Shown piece after piece: positions 16,534-24,846 of a stretch of DNA of 64,000 nucleotides; the stretch's first letter is position 1; the number at the start of each line of letters is the position of its first letter. Made by a program: the position numbers and the translations under genes. Source of the DNA: Clostridia bacterium (lineage in GTDB: Bacteria; Bacillota; Clostridia; Christensenellales; Aristaeellaceae); assembly GCA_017484085.1 (NCBI GenBank), contig JAFUTW010000048.1:23769-87768 (forward strand), written 5' to 3'. The notes under the pieces were generated by a model, which was not told the origin of the DNA, did not search any database, and saw nothing but the letters and a program-made list of their open reading frames with translations.

Positions 16534-17214
16534 CTACTTTACGCACTGGAAGCAGCCGATCCCCTCCACGTGGGAAACCTCCGCTTCCCTGTACATCCCG
16601 GACAGCCTCTCCCTCAGGCTGTCTTCCGTCTCATACGGCGCGGTAAAGAAGCCTCTCGGCTGATACAGATGGCGGATAAACCAGTCGGTCCGTTTGCAGC
16701 AGCCTTTGATGTAGAAGCAGCCGCAGAAGGTGCCGCCCTTTTTCAGCACGCGGAAGGTTTCCCTGTAGGCGGCCTCCTTGTCTGGGAAGGCGTGGAAGCC
16801 GTTCAGGGAGAGCACGATGTCAAACTGCTCGTCTTCAAAGGGAAGCGCCCCGACGTCGCCCTGCCGGAAGCATACGTTCCCGATCTCCAGGCGCTCCGCC
16901 CGCTGCTTTGCCGCGTTCATCATCTGCTCCGAATAATCCAGGCAGGTGATCTCCGCCTCCTTGAGGTCCTTATAGACCGGGAGGGTCAGCACGCCTGTGC
17001 CCACGGGCACCTCCAGCAGCCGGCCGCCGAAGTTCTTCGGGATGCCGGAGAGCGCCCGTTCCAGATATTCGGCATTCTTCTGTTTGTCCATATTCCACAC
17101 AGCGCGGCAGATTGCTTTCCCCGCAAAGGTGGAATACGTCATCATACCGTCGTAAAAGCCCGATGCGCCTCCTGTGACCCTGTAAGCGTTTTGGATCTGT
17201 TCATGCCTTGTCAT
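16534..17214 (-). CDS. Class I SAM-dependent methyltransferase
   Basis: 226 aa with a Methyltransf_11-like core. Motif I LLEVPVGTGVL is at about 66-76, CLDYSEQMM (motif II acidic residue) follows, and ALPFEDEQFDIVLS (motif IV) lies near 125. The substrate is not recognisable, and relatives include small-molecule and quinone methyltransferases. The gene starts 14 bases inside the end of the MBL hydrolase gene, so the two are cotranscribed and probably act on related compounds. It has no predicted membrane segment. Confidence 0.82.
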   Translation of the reverse strand: MTRHEQIQNAYRVTGGASGFYDGMMTYSTFAGKAICRAVWNMDKQKNAEYLERALSGIPKNFGGRLLEVPVGTGVLTLPVYKDLKEAEITCLDYSEQMMNAAKQRAERLEIGNVCFRQGDVGALPFEDEQFDIVLSLNGFHAFPDKEAAYRETFRVLKKGGTFCGCFYIKGCCKRTDWFIRHLYQPRGFFTAPYETEDSLRERLSGMYREAEVSHVEGIGCFQCVK

Positions 17215-18112
17215 GCCTGCCGCCTCCCTGTGTCAAGCGGAAGATGCTCTCGTCCTGCTTTTCCAGCCGGATGCTCCGGGCCTTCTCTTCCGTGTCCTCC
17301 GTCTCGTCGTAGCCGTCATAGGGTGCCTTGGGATCATGCGGCTTTTGCCTGTGCAAAGAATTGCACACCTTGTCCTTATGGGCAAAAGCGAAGTCCAGGC
17401 TGTCCGTCCAGCCGGTATGGCCGGTGATGATCTTGGGGCTCATGCCCCGCTCCCGCAGCTTCGTTTCCAGCGCGGCCAGCGACCGCTTGGCCAGCGCGTT
17501 GTCCTCCGCCAGGGAGTTGATGAAGCTGTACCCGCCGTCCGCGCCGAACCAGAGGGTATCGCCGGTAAAGAGGTACGCGTCATCGATCAGGTACACCATA
17601 TGTCCCCAGGTGTGGCCCGGCACCTTAATGCACTCCACTCTGATGCCTTCGATATCCAGCACCTGGCCGTCCTGCAGCAGCACCTTCCGGTTGTCCGTCT
17701 TTACCATAGGCAGCTTGTACAGCCCGAAAATCACCTTGCGGCGCACTTCGCCGGTCAGATACCGGTTCTCGGTCTCGCTGAGATACAGTGCGGCATCCTT
17801 GAAAAGCCCGTCGCTGTCCCGTTCCACCGCGCCTACGTGGTCGGTATCCTGATGTGTGATCAGGATGTGGCGGATGGAGGCGGGATCGATGTCCAGCCAG
17901 GCCATCTTTTCCGCAAGGCGGTCGTAGTTGTATCCGGCGTCGATCATGATCGTCACGCCGTTTTTCGTATAGAAGAAGATGTTGGCGATCCATTCCCGCA
18001 CGCACGCCACATGCGCGTCGATGCGGCCCGTATTCAGCGGCTTGAAGATCTCCTTTCCCCGGTAGCCGAGGCTCATAACCACCTTCTGAAACCGGGATGC
18101 CTTTCTGGACAT
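17201..18112 (-). CDS. MBL-fold metallo-hydrolase
   Basis: 303 aa. The first metal motif reads THQDTDH with the ligands at about residues 87-92, so the first histidine pair is spaced HxDxDH with Gln in between. A second site PGHTWGHMVYL and a TGDTLW follow, then ITGHTGW. These match glyoxalase-like and quorum-lactonase-like hydrolases, with the reaction unknown. The operon with the methyltransferase is controlled by a promoter with two matching palindromes. Start ATG 18112. Confidence 0.86.
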   Translation of the reverse strand: MSRKASRFQKVVMSLGYRGKEIFKPLNTGRIDAHVACVREWIANIFFYTKNGVTIMIDAGYNYDRLAEKMAWLDIDPASIRHILITHQDTDHVGAVERDSDGLFKDAALYLSETENRYLTGEVRRKVIFGLYKLPMVKTDNRKVLLQDGQVLDIEGIRVECIKVPGHTWGHMVYLIDDAYLFTGDTLWFGADGGYSFINSLAEDNALAKRSLAALETKLRERGMSPKIITGHTGWTDSLDFAFAHKDKVCNSLHRQKPHDPKAPYDGYDETEDTEEKARSIRLEKQDESIFRLTQGGGRHDKA

Positions 18113-18138
18113 GCTCGTTGTCCCTCTTTCTTTATTGC

Positions 18139-18154
18139 GTTAGAAATGGCTAAC
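18139..18154 (-). promoter_or_regulatory. Palindrome 1 upstream of the MBL hydrolase gene
   Basis: GTTAG and CTAAC arms flank a 6-base centre. It lies in the leader between the promoter and the start codon, and an almost matching site lies at 18228-18243. Confidence 0.5.
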
Positions 18155-18227
18155 TCATATTCAAAGAAGCGCCCGCCGCGCGCTCATCCTCCTGCCGGGT
18201 CCGGATCGCAGCACGGCGGGCAATGCT

Positions 18228-18243
18228 GTTAGCCTCCACTTAC
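18228..18243 (-). promoter_or_regulatory. Palindrome 2, just downstream of the -10 box
   Basis: A 16-base site with the same GTTAGCC half and the same outer GTTA/AC ends as the palindrome at 18139. It begins one base after the -10 hexamer, so a dimeric repressor at this position would block transcription. Confidence 0.5.
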
Positions 18244-18244
18244 C

Positions 18245-18272
18245 ATTATAGCAGAACCGTTTCTTTTTACAA
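18245..18272 (-). promoter_or_regulatory. Promoter of the MBL hydrolase-methyltransferase operon
   Basis: TTGTAA and TATAAT are separated by 16 bases on the minus strand, about 130 bases before the start codon. Confidence 0.55.
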
Positions 18273-18292
18273 GCCGGAAATGCGGATTTTCG

Positions 18293-19429
18293 TCATCCGT
18301 TCCCGTCGTCCGGCCCGGAAGCCTCGAAGATCGCACCGTTTCTCGCATTCACGGAGACCGTCCAGACGACGCCCACATCGTCCCCGCCCCAGAAGCTGAG
18401 GACGTAGAACGGGTCGCTGCTGCCGTAGGCGTACCAGGCGCTGCTGTAGTAGCTGTAGCGCAGGTCGTACCCCTTGAGATCGCGGCGGCTCAGCCCGTAG
18501 CGCTGGCACAGCGCACGCACCGCCTGCTCCGTCACCTGCGTGAGAGACAGCGTGCCGGAAGCCGGCTTGTCGCCGCCGGCGTTCTCCTCCTGCGCCCAGT
18601 ACACCAGGGTCACGCCGCCGCTCTGCGGCAGGGTGATCGTCTGTCCGCTTGCCGCCTGGCTCTGATTGCCGCTTGAGGAGGAGCCGGAACGGCCGCGGAT
18701 CTGCTGCGTGATGCGCAGATCTTCCGAATCCACGTACAGCATCTGATCGTCATACAGCGCGGGATACCATCCGTCCTCTTCCCAGCTGATCGTCAGCGTC
18801 TCCCCGGATGCGATCGTCGGCCCCTCCGCCCAGCTTTCGCCGGGGCCGGAGCGGGTCTTGGTCTTCCGGGTCGTTATGGCTGTGCCGCTGCCGCCCGCAA
18901 AGAGCGATTCGATCTCCAGCGAGGTCCACACGTCCGTCCCGATCTTGATAAAGGCGGAAGCCTGCCGCAGGCTCACCACATAATAGTTATCATAGGTGCC
19001 CAGCACCTCCAGGTTTGTAAAGGCCGGCAGGCTGCCCACCAGCTTGCTGCTCCCGGAGGGCGCGCTGTAGGCCGGCGTATTGCTCTTGCGCAGCGTCAGC
19101 GTCAGCGGCTGAACGACGATGTAGCTGCGCAGGACCCAGCCTTCCATCTGCTTGTTCTTGATCTTCGCCCGCACGCGCACCCACGTCCTGTCGCTGTCAT
19201 CCAGTACGGTCAGCACGTCCCCGTTGGAAGCGCTGCCCAGGCTGGTGCCGCTGTAGCTCGCCTTGCTGCGCAGCGTCACGCTCTTGGAGACGACGATCGC
19301 CTCGTATTCCCTGGATATCGTCCCCTGGTGGTCGCCGGAGACGTAGCCGTACCCGGTCGTGTCCGCCCGCACGGCCAAAGCGCCTGCCGTAAGCACAGCC
19401 AGAAGGATGATCAAAACTGTCTTCTTCAA
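18293..19429 (-). CDS. Secreted SH3b domain protein
   Basis: 378 aa. A Sec signal peptide covers residues 1-22 (TAGALAVRADT, cleavage after ARA-like VRA). Two bacterial SH3 regions are visible: about 42-105 (SVTLRSKASYSGTSLG, then DRTWVRV) and 110-165. A third, with TKTRSGPGESWAEG, lies near 195. After a Ser-rich linker (SGSSSSGNQ), the C-terminal 110 residues form an unrecognised globular part. SH3b repeats usually bind peptidoglycan peptides. The start is a TTG at 19429 with GGGAG six bases upstream. It reads away from murI, so it is in a divergent pair with that wall gene. Confidence 0.82.
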   Translation of the reverse strand: MKKTVLIILLAVLTAGALAVRADTTGYGYVSGDHQGTISREYEAIVVSKSVTLRSKASYSGTSLGSASNGDVLTVLDDSDRTWVRVRAKIKNKQMEGWVLRSYIVVQPLTLTLRKSNTPAYSAPSGSSKLVGSLPAFTNLEVLGTYDNYYVVSLRQASAFIKIGTDVWTSLEIESLFAGGSGTAITTRKTKTRSGPGESWAEGPTIASGETLTISWEEDGWYPALYDDQMLYVDSEDLRITQQIRGRSGSSSSGNQSQAASGQTITLPQSGGVTLVYWAQEENAGGDKPASGTLSLTQVTEQAVRALCQRYGLSRRDLKGYDLRYSYYSSAWYAYGSSDPFYVLSFWGGDDVGVVWTVSVNARNGAIFEASGPDDGNG

Positions 19430-19528
19430 CTTCTTCTCCCTCCCATTCAGATTGTAACGAATTCGCTTTCATTATACATAAACAGAACGCATCATGCTAC
19501 GTTTTTTATCCCGGATCGCCGCGATTTC

Positions 19529-19557
19529 TTGAAGATTTTCTGCCGTCCTGCTATACT
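19529..19557 (+). promoter_or_regulatory. Promoter of murI
   Basis: TTGAAG and TATACT are separated by 17 bases, 30 bases before the ATG at 19587. Confidence 0.65.
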
Positions 19558-19586
19558 TCTTCCGAATTCGTTTGTGGAGGCAGACT

Positions 19587-20393
19587 ATGGATAACCGGCC
19601 GATCGGCATTTTTGATTCAGGTGTCGGCGGGCTCAGCGCCGTGCGCGCGCTGATGCGCCGCTGTCCGCAGGAGAGCATCGTCTATCTCGGGGACGAAGCG
19701 CGCATGCCCTACGGTACGCGCAACCGCGAAACCATCCTGCGCTATGCCAGGGAGGACCTGGCTTTCGTTCTCCGGCATGATGTAAAAGCCGTTCTCGTCG
19801 CCTGCGGCACGGTCAGCGCCACCGCCCTGGAGGATCTGCGCCGCGAGTGTCCGGTCCCGATCCTCGGCGTGGTTGATCCCGCTGCCGCAGAGGCCGTTGC
19901 AGCCACCCGCAACGGGAAGATCGCCGTCCTGGGCACCGCCGCGACCATCCGCAGCGGTGCTTTCCCCCGCGCCATCGCAAAGCTCTGCCCGCAGGCGGAA
20001 GTCCTCGGCGTTCCCTGTCCTATGTTCGTACCGCTGGTTGAGAACGGATACATAAAGCCCGGGGATCCCGCGGCCACGCTGTTTGCCCGCGAGTATCTGG
20101 AGCCCGTTCGCGCCTTCGGTGCGGACGTCATCATTCTGGGCTGCACGCACTTCCCCGTGCTGAAGGCCACCATCGGCGCGCTGGTGCCGCAAACGGTGCT
20201 CATCGACACCGCCAAATCCGCCGTCGCGGCGCTCGAAGCAGCCCTGTTAAAAAAAGGCCTTTGTGCTGGCGAAAGTGGTGAGTCTTCCCAGTTTTATTTC
20301 GTCACAGGTGGAAAAGAAGGCTTTGAAGGGGTTGCCGAGCGCTTTCTTGGAGAACGATTCGACGGTGAAGTGGAGGTCGTCACCCTATCGTGA
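19587..20393 (+). CDS. murI: Glutamate racemase
   Basis: Makes D-glutamate for peptidoglycan. 268 aa. IGIFDSGVGGLSAVRAL is the family N-terminus, the two catalytic cysteines lie in VACGTVSA (Cys73) and LGCTHFP (Cys186), and YGTRN is at 42-46. The first motif has Gly where most family members have Asn (VACNT). The start at 19587 follows GGAGG by six bases; an in-frame ATG at 19572 lies upstream of that ribosome site and was not used. It has its own promoter and is followed by the gene of a secreted protein with a separate promoter. Confidence 0.95.
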   Translation: MDNRPIGIFDSGVGGLSAVRALMRRCPQESIVYLGDEARMPYGTRNRETILRYAREDLAFVLRHDVKAVLVACGTVSATALEDLRRECPVPILGVVDPAAAEAVAATRNGKIAVLGTAATIRSGAFPRAIAKLCPQAEVLGVPCPMFVPLVENGYIKPGDPAATLFAREYLEPVRAFGADVIILGCTHFPVLKATIGALVPQTVLIDTAKSAVAALEAALLKKGLCAGESGESSQFYFVTGGKEGFEGVAERFLGERFDGEVEVVTLS

Positions 20394-20412
20394 TTCTGTT
20401 GCGGTCAGTATG

Positions 20413-20441
20413 TTGTCCCAAGTAACCGGATGTGGTATAAT
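20413..20441 (+). promoter_or_regulatory. Promoter of the secreted protein gene at 20480
   Basis: TTGTCC and TATAAT are separated by 17 bases. The ATG follows 39 bases later, behind AAGGAGG. Confidence 0.7.
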
Positions 20442-20479
20442 GGTTTTGCAACAATCTTTACAATCTAAGGAGGTACCTT

Positions 20480-22177
20480 ATGAAGAAGATCCTTCCCCTC
20501 ATCTTTCTCATTTTCTGCCTTGTCCTGAATACAGCGGCCATTGCAGAAGAACCCGCCCCTTATAATCCCGGGGATATCACCAACCAGCTGAAGCTCCAGG
20601 CCCTGTCCCAGGGGCTCATGCTCTCCCACACCTTCAACGCGGCGCTGGATATGGATGACACCGCATTCGGCGAAGAGCATGCCGCTGACATCGACGCCGT
20701 AGAGAAACTGCTGTCCGGCCTTACCCTGTATACCGCCGGCGGCGTCGTCTCCGACGGCCTCCGCGTGGAGCTCGCCGCCAATTACGGCGATGCGTCCGCC
20801 AGCGTCGGCGCTGACGTCAGCGTCATGGCGGGCCGCGAAGGGCTCAGTCTGGAAAGCAGCCTCATCGACGGCAAGCGCGTCACCGTCAAGTGGGACACGC
20901 TCCTTGCCATGGCCGGCCTTTCGGAAGAACAGATCCAGCAGCTGAACGAACTGCTGGATGCGGACTACAGCGCGCTCTTTGAGGAACTTCAGGCCAAGCT
21001 CCAGGAGGCGATGACGACCGCTGCCAACCTCGTTACCCCCTACATCGGGGTCGTCGCCGGTTTCGTGCAGAGCCTGCCGGTCGATGCCAAGGAAGGTGTC
21101 CCGGCAGAGGGCGATTTCCCCGCCGTGGATCATTCGCTTGCATGGACCGTAAAGCCTGCCGATCTTGCGCGGCTGATGGACAGCTTCGCGGATACCCTTG
21201 AGCAGGACGAAAACCTCCCCGCGCTGTCCGAGACGGCCGGCGTGCAAATCTCTGTCGACGAGCTGATCCCCCAGCTGCGCGAAGCCGCCGAGGCGCTGCG
21301 CGCAGACGAATCCGACGACAGCGCCACGCTGGAGGTCGGTTACTGCGACAGCTTCCTCCCCGCTTATCTCCTGTGCACCGCCAGCGACAGCAAAGCGAAT
21401 TCCAGCGTGCTCTTCGCGCTCATCGGCGAGCCGGGTGAAGAGGAGAATACCTACGCCATCCATTCCGGCCTCGTACTGAACGAGAACGGCGAGAGGACAC
21501 AGCCCTTCTCCGCCGCGGTGAACCTTACCTTGGACCCGGAGGATCCCAAGGCTTTCGTCTGCGAGGTGCAGATGAATGCCGGCCTCGGCGATGATGCCGT
21601 CAGCGTTTATTACGGTCTCAGCAAGACGCCCGCAGTCTTTGACGACGGTCTGCCCGGATACCAGATCACCGCAAACGAGCAGGTTACCGCTACTGAGAGC
21701 GGCACGACGGCCGTCACGACCGAGCAGGTCAGCGGCTACAACAAGCTGAACGCCCAGGGCGGCGAGTCTTCCTATGCCGAAGGCTCCGCCTCCGCGGCAT
21801 CGGACGATCAGGAGATCATGGACTTCACGTTCAATATCGCTCAGGATACCCGTCCCGACGAGAACAAGGTTTTTGAAACGGAAACCAGCATGCACTTTGC
21901 CTCTCCCGCGGTCGGCCTGAACGACCTGAACCTCTACGCATACTCCACGCCTGTCGCTTATGACGCCGACGCCGTAGCTGCCCTCGCCCTCTATCCGCTG
22001 GAGGAGATGGATGAGGACACGCAGAACAACGTCGTGATGGAAGCGATGATGAACGCACAGCAGCTCGTACAGTCCTTCTCTGAGATCGCGCCTGCCGAAG
22101 TCATGGACTTCATTCAGCGCATGAGCGCCCCGGCTGAGGAAGAAGCGCTTCCGGAAGCCGGAAACGCAGGCAACTGA
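20480..22177 (+). CDS. Secreted protein of unknown function
   Basis: 565 aa. A clear signal peptide covers residues 1-22 (LVLNTAAIAEE), with cleavage likely after AIA and no lipobox. The mature protein is acidic and rich in Ala, Ser, Asp and Glu, with no cysteine-rich or catalytic motif that I recognise. Segments such as SVGADVSVMAGREGLSLES and AVNLTLDPEDPKAFVCEV suggest beta-rich repeats. About residue 400 onward is Thr/Ser-rich (TATESGTTAVTTEQ). The C-terminal part has ALALYPLEEMDEDTQNN. The gene has its own promoter and a strong terminator at 22199, so it is a single-gene unit. Function unknown. Confidence 0.8.
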   Translation: MKKILPLIFLIFCLVLNTAAIAEEPAPYNPGDITNQLKLQALSQGLMLSHTFNAALDMDDTAFGEEHAADIDAVEKLLSGLTLYTAGGVVSDGLRVELAANYGDASASVGADVSVMAGREGLSLESSLIDGKRVTVKWDTLLAMAGLSEEQIQQLNELLDADYSALFEELQAKLQEAMTTAANLVTPYIGVVAGFVQSLPVDAKEGVPAEGDFPAVDHSLAWTVKPADLARLMDSFADTLEQDENLPALSETAGVQISVDELIPQLREAAEALRADESDDSATLEVGYCDSFLPAYLLCTASDSKANSSVLFALIGEPGEEENTYAIHSGLVLNENGERTQPFSAAVNLTLDPEDPKAFVCEVQMNAGLGDDAVSVYYGLSKTPAVFDDGLPGYQITANEQVTATESGTTAVTTEQVSGYNKLNAQGGESSYAEGSASAASDDQEIMDFTFNIAQDTRPDENKVFETETSMHFASPAVGLNDLNLYAYSTPVAYDADAVAALALYPLEEMDEDTQNNVVMEAMMNAQQLVQSFSEIAPAEVMDFIQRMSAPAEEEALPEAGNAGN

Positions 22178-22198
22178 TTCTCAGGCAAAGGCTTTCAT

Positions 22199-22226
22199 CG
22201 TCCGGCGAAAGCCGGACGATTTTCTT
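22199..22226 (+). terminator. Intrinsic terminator after the secreted protein gene
   Basis: Eight-base arms CGTCCGGC / GCCGGACG with a GAAA loop, followed by ATTTTCTT. Confidence 0.85.
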
Positions 22227-22258
22227 CTGTCAGACGACGCAACGCAAAAGGGACAGTT

Positions 22259-23377
22259 ATGGACAGCAAAATCTATCGCATCTTCATCATCAATCCCGGT
22301 TCCACATCCACAAAGCTTGCCCTCTTTCAAAACGAGGAAAAGGTCTTTTCGGAAAACGTCTTTCACGACTCCGCAGAGCTGCTGAAATTCGATACCATCA
22401 ACGACCAGCTGCCCTACCGCATGAAGGTGATCCGAGACTTTCTCTCGGAGAATGCGATCGATCTCACCGGCATCGATGCCATCGTGGGGCGCGGCGGCAG
22501 CTCCTACCCTGTCGCCAGCGGCATCTACGAGGCGGATGATCTGCTGGTGCGGCACACGCGGGAATCCCGCGGGCGCCTCAACCACGTCTCCAACCTTGGG
22601 GTACAGCTTGCAGCGGAGCTGCAGAAGGAATACGGCGGCCGCGTCTTCACGCTCGACCCCACGGTCGTGGACGAGCTCTGTGACCTCGCCAGGGTGACGG
22701 GGCTGCGCGGCGTGCACCGCCGCGCGATCGCTCACGCGCTCAATCTCAAAGAGACTGCCCGCAGGCACGCCGCCTCCCGCGGCAAGCGCTATGAGGAGAT
22801 GAACCTCATCGTCTGCCATATCGACGGCGGCATCTCCGTCACCGCGCACGAAAAAGGCCGAATGATCGACGGCAACAACGCGGCAGGCGGCGAAGGGCCC
22901 TTCACCCCCACCCGGATGGGCGGGATGGCGGTCACCGACGTCGTGGAGCACCTCTCCAAAAAGACGCCGGCAGAGCTCCTGCAGCTGTGCACGGAGGGCG
23001 GCGGCTTCTCCAGCCACTTCGGCACCTCCAACGCCGACGAGGTGCACCGCCGGATCGAAGCCGGCGATGAATACGCCAGGCTGGTGTGGGACGCGATGGT
23101 CTACCAGATCTGCAAGGAAATCGGCGCCATGGCGGCCGTGCTCTCCGGAAAGGTGGATGACATCGTCCTCACGGGCGGCCTTCTGCGCTTCGGGGAGATC
23201 GTGGAAACCATTCGGTCACGGTGCGGGTTCATCGCCCCCGTCACCGCTTACCCGGGCGAATTCGAACTGGAGGCCATGGCAGGGGCAGCGCTCCGCGTGC
23301 TCCGCGGAGAGATCCAACCGCTCCGTTATACGGGCAAACCCGTCTGGGACGGCTTCGCCTGCGAAAAGAACCCGTAA
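22259..23377 (+). CDS. buk: Butyrate kinase
   Basis: Reversible phosphotransfer between butyryl phosphate and ADP, the last energy-yielding step of butyrate formation, or in the opposite direction activation of branched-chain acids. 372 aa, near the family norm. The acetate-kinase-type N-terminus INPGSTSTKLALFQ, the HIDGGISVTAHEKGRMIDGNN block and a later VLTGGLLRFGEI are typical of the ASKHA butyrate kinase family. The ATG at 22259 follows AAGGGA. No phosphotransbutyrylase gene is adjacent, so the partner lies elsewhere or the enzyme acts on another acyl phosphate. Confidence 0.92.
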   Translation: MDSKIYRIFIINPGSTSTKLALFQNEEKVFSENVFHDSAELLKFDTINDQLPYRMKVIRDFLSENAIDLTGIDAIVGRGGSSYPVASGIYEADDLLVRHTRESRGRLNHVSNLGVQLAAELQKEYGGRVFTLDPTVVDELCDLARVTGLRGVHRRAIAHALNLKETARRHAASRGKRYEEMNLIVCHIDGGISVTAHEKGRMIDGNNAAGGEGPFTPTRMGGMAVTDVVEHLSKKTPAELLQLCTEGGGFSSHFGTSNADEVHRRIEAGDEYARLVWDAMVYQICKEIGAMAAVLSGKVDDIVLTGGLLRFGEIVETIRSRCGFIAPVTAYPGEFELEAMAGAALRVLRGEIQPLRYTGKPVWDGFACEKNP

Positions 23378-23437
23378 AGAAATGAAAAGGTCGTCTCATA
23401 ACCGGCAAACTGCACAGTGCATTCCGTTATAACCTCA

Positions 23438-23463
23438 GCAGGCAGGGCAATTGCCCTGCCTGC
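23438..23463 (+). terminator. Terminator after butyrate kinase
   Basis: A perfect 26-base palindrome built on GCAGGCAGGGCAA and its complement, followed by TTTCATG. With its symmetric sequence it could stop transcription in both directions. Confidence 0.7.
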
Positions 23464-23543
23464 TTTCATGACCGGGGAGGACTCTCTGTTCTTTCAGAGC
23501 GGGATCCATCCCAAACCTGAGGTCAAGTTATAGGGAATACTTG

Positions 23544-23589
23544 CCTTTCCCTTTAGGGGAAGGTGGCTCGCGAAGCGAACCGGATGAGG
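23544..23589 (+). repeat. Two-hairpin repeat-like element
   Basis: Two short stem-loops in tandem: CCTTTCCC-TTTA-GGGGAAGG, then TCGC-GAA-GCGA inside a GGC..ACC frame, ending in CGGATGAGG. It resembles the small repeated palindromic elements scattered between genes of many gut Bacillota. Only one copy was seen here, so the repeat call is from family resemblance. Confidence 0.4.
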
Positions 23590-23650
23590 TTACGTATTGC
23601 AGCTTTTCCCTGTTCTGTGCGATCTGTCTGTCCATGTGACAGCCTGTATT

Positions 23651-24109
23651 TTATCCCCTGCCAAACCAGCGTTTTTTCTTTGCCGGCTGTCCCTGCAGGG
23701 TCGACAGGATCTCCTCCTGCAGGGGCATCCGCACCTTTTTCGGCACCTGCTTTTCGTACTCTGCGGCCAGCAGGGCTGCGTCTTCCTTGCCGAGCAGCGG
23801 CAGCAGCGGTTTCACCGCCCCGTGGGCCGCCATCATCGTCCAGTAGAGCAGGCCCTCCGGGTCCTCCCGGCACTGTGCGCCAAGGATGTAAGAAACGCAC
23901 GCCTTCGCCTCGGATGCGTCGATCCCCGCATCCACAAACTGCTGTACCAGCGCACAGGCATCCTCGTAAAACTTGCGGTGGCAGGGGTCGTCCTTCGGCC
24001 CGCCGCCCAGACCCATGAAGCCCGCAAAGGGCCTTGCGTCCTTGATCACTTTTTCAACAGTCTTCTTGTACTCGGCATAAAGCGCTTCCAGCTGTTCCCG
24101 TGTTCCCAT
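23651..24109 (-). CDS. Hypothetical protein
   Basis: 152 aa, mostly helical by composition, with a charged Lys/Arg tail (PAKKKRWFGRG). It has three cysteines in the middle (ACVSYILGAQC) and no recognised motif. It starts 33 bases after the UPF0489 gene stop and is the last gene of the tatD operon. I do not recognise the family. Start ATG 24109. Confidence 0.6.
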   Translation of the reverse strand: MGTREQLEALYAEYKKTVEKVIKDARPFAGFMGLGGGPKDDPCHRKFYEDACALVQQFVDAGIDASEAKACVSYILGAQCREDPEGLLYWTMMAAHGAVKPLLPLLGKEDAALLAAEYEKQVPKKVRMPLQEEILSTLQGQPAKKKRWFGRG

Positions 24110-24141
24110 CTCCGACTCCTCCTTCTTGCGGCAGGCCCGCG

Positions 24142-24846
24142 CTATTCCTCTTTAATGTACTCCCGGAAGATGTCCAGGATAAAATCCGCTTTGGCCGGCG
24201 CGTACCGCGGCGACTGCGCCATGGTCGCAAAGCTGAATCCACTGTCTTTAAAGGTCCTGTAATCGTCCACCTGCCTAAAGGGGATGACAGGCTCCAGGCC
24301 GTTTATCCCCTCCATCAGCGCCGATACCTCGCTGCGCAGGAACAGATTGCCTGCTTCATCCAGCAGCCGCCCCGGCACGTCGTGCAGCGAGCGTGGGTTC
24401 CGGACATACGTCAAGGCGGAGAACCAGCGGTAACCCGCAGCAAACAGCAGATAATTGGCCTCGTCCAGCTTCTTCCCTTCGCGGTAAGCCGCCGTCGTAT
24501 TTCTCGACCCCGGTTTCCTGCTGATCACGGCCTTCAGCACAAAGTCCGGCCCGGGCGGCCCGAAAGCCAGGTCCGAATGGGTATCCACATGCACGCATTC
24601 AAAGGGCGGCTGAAGTTTTCCCGCGCTGATCTGCTTCTGCCAGAAATCCAGCGCGCCGTCATGCGTCTCAAAGACAGCGCCCGGTACGGGATGCTCACGC
24701 GAGAGCCCGCACCTGTCCTCCAGGAAAGCGCGCACCGCCTCCGGCGTCCACACCGTGCAGGCGTCCGCCGCCGGCCTTTCCCCTTTCGCCGCCAGCGGGC
24801 ACGGCCCGCTGAGAAAGAAATCCATATCGAGATCGAGCACCTTCAT
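24142..24846 (-). CDS. UPF0489 family protein
   Basis: 234 aa from the ATG at 24846, which overlaps the tatD stop as ATGA; a longer frame to 24903 lies within tatD. The N-terminus VLDLDMDFFLSG and the later VHVDTHSDLAF are the markers of the UPF0489 domain, a family with an arginase/deacetylase-like arrangement of Asp and His metal ligands but no assigned reaction. No signal peptide or membrane segment is present. Coupling to tatD suggests cotranslation, but the shared role is unknown. Confidence 0.8.
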   Translation of the reverse strand: MKVLDLDMDFFLSGPCPLAAKGERPAADACTVWTPEAVRAFLEDRCGLSREHPVPGAVFETHDGALDFWQKQISAGKLQPPFECVHVDTHSDLAFGPPGPDFVLKAVISRKPGSRNTTAAYREGKKLDEANYLLFAAGYRWFSALTYVRNPRSLHDVPGRLLDEAGNLFLRSEVSALMEGINGLEPVIPFRQVDDYRTFKDSGFSFATMAQSPRYAPAKADFILDIFREYIKEE

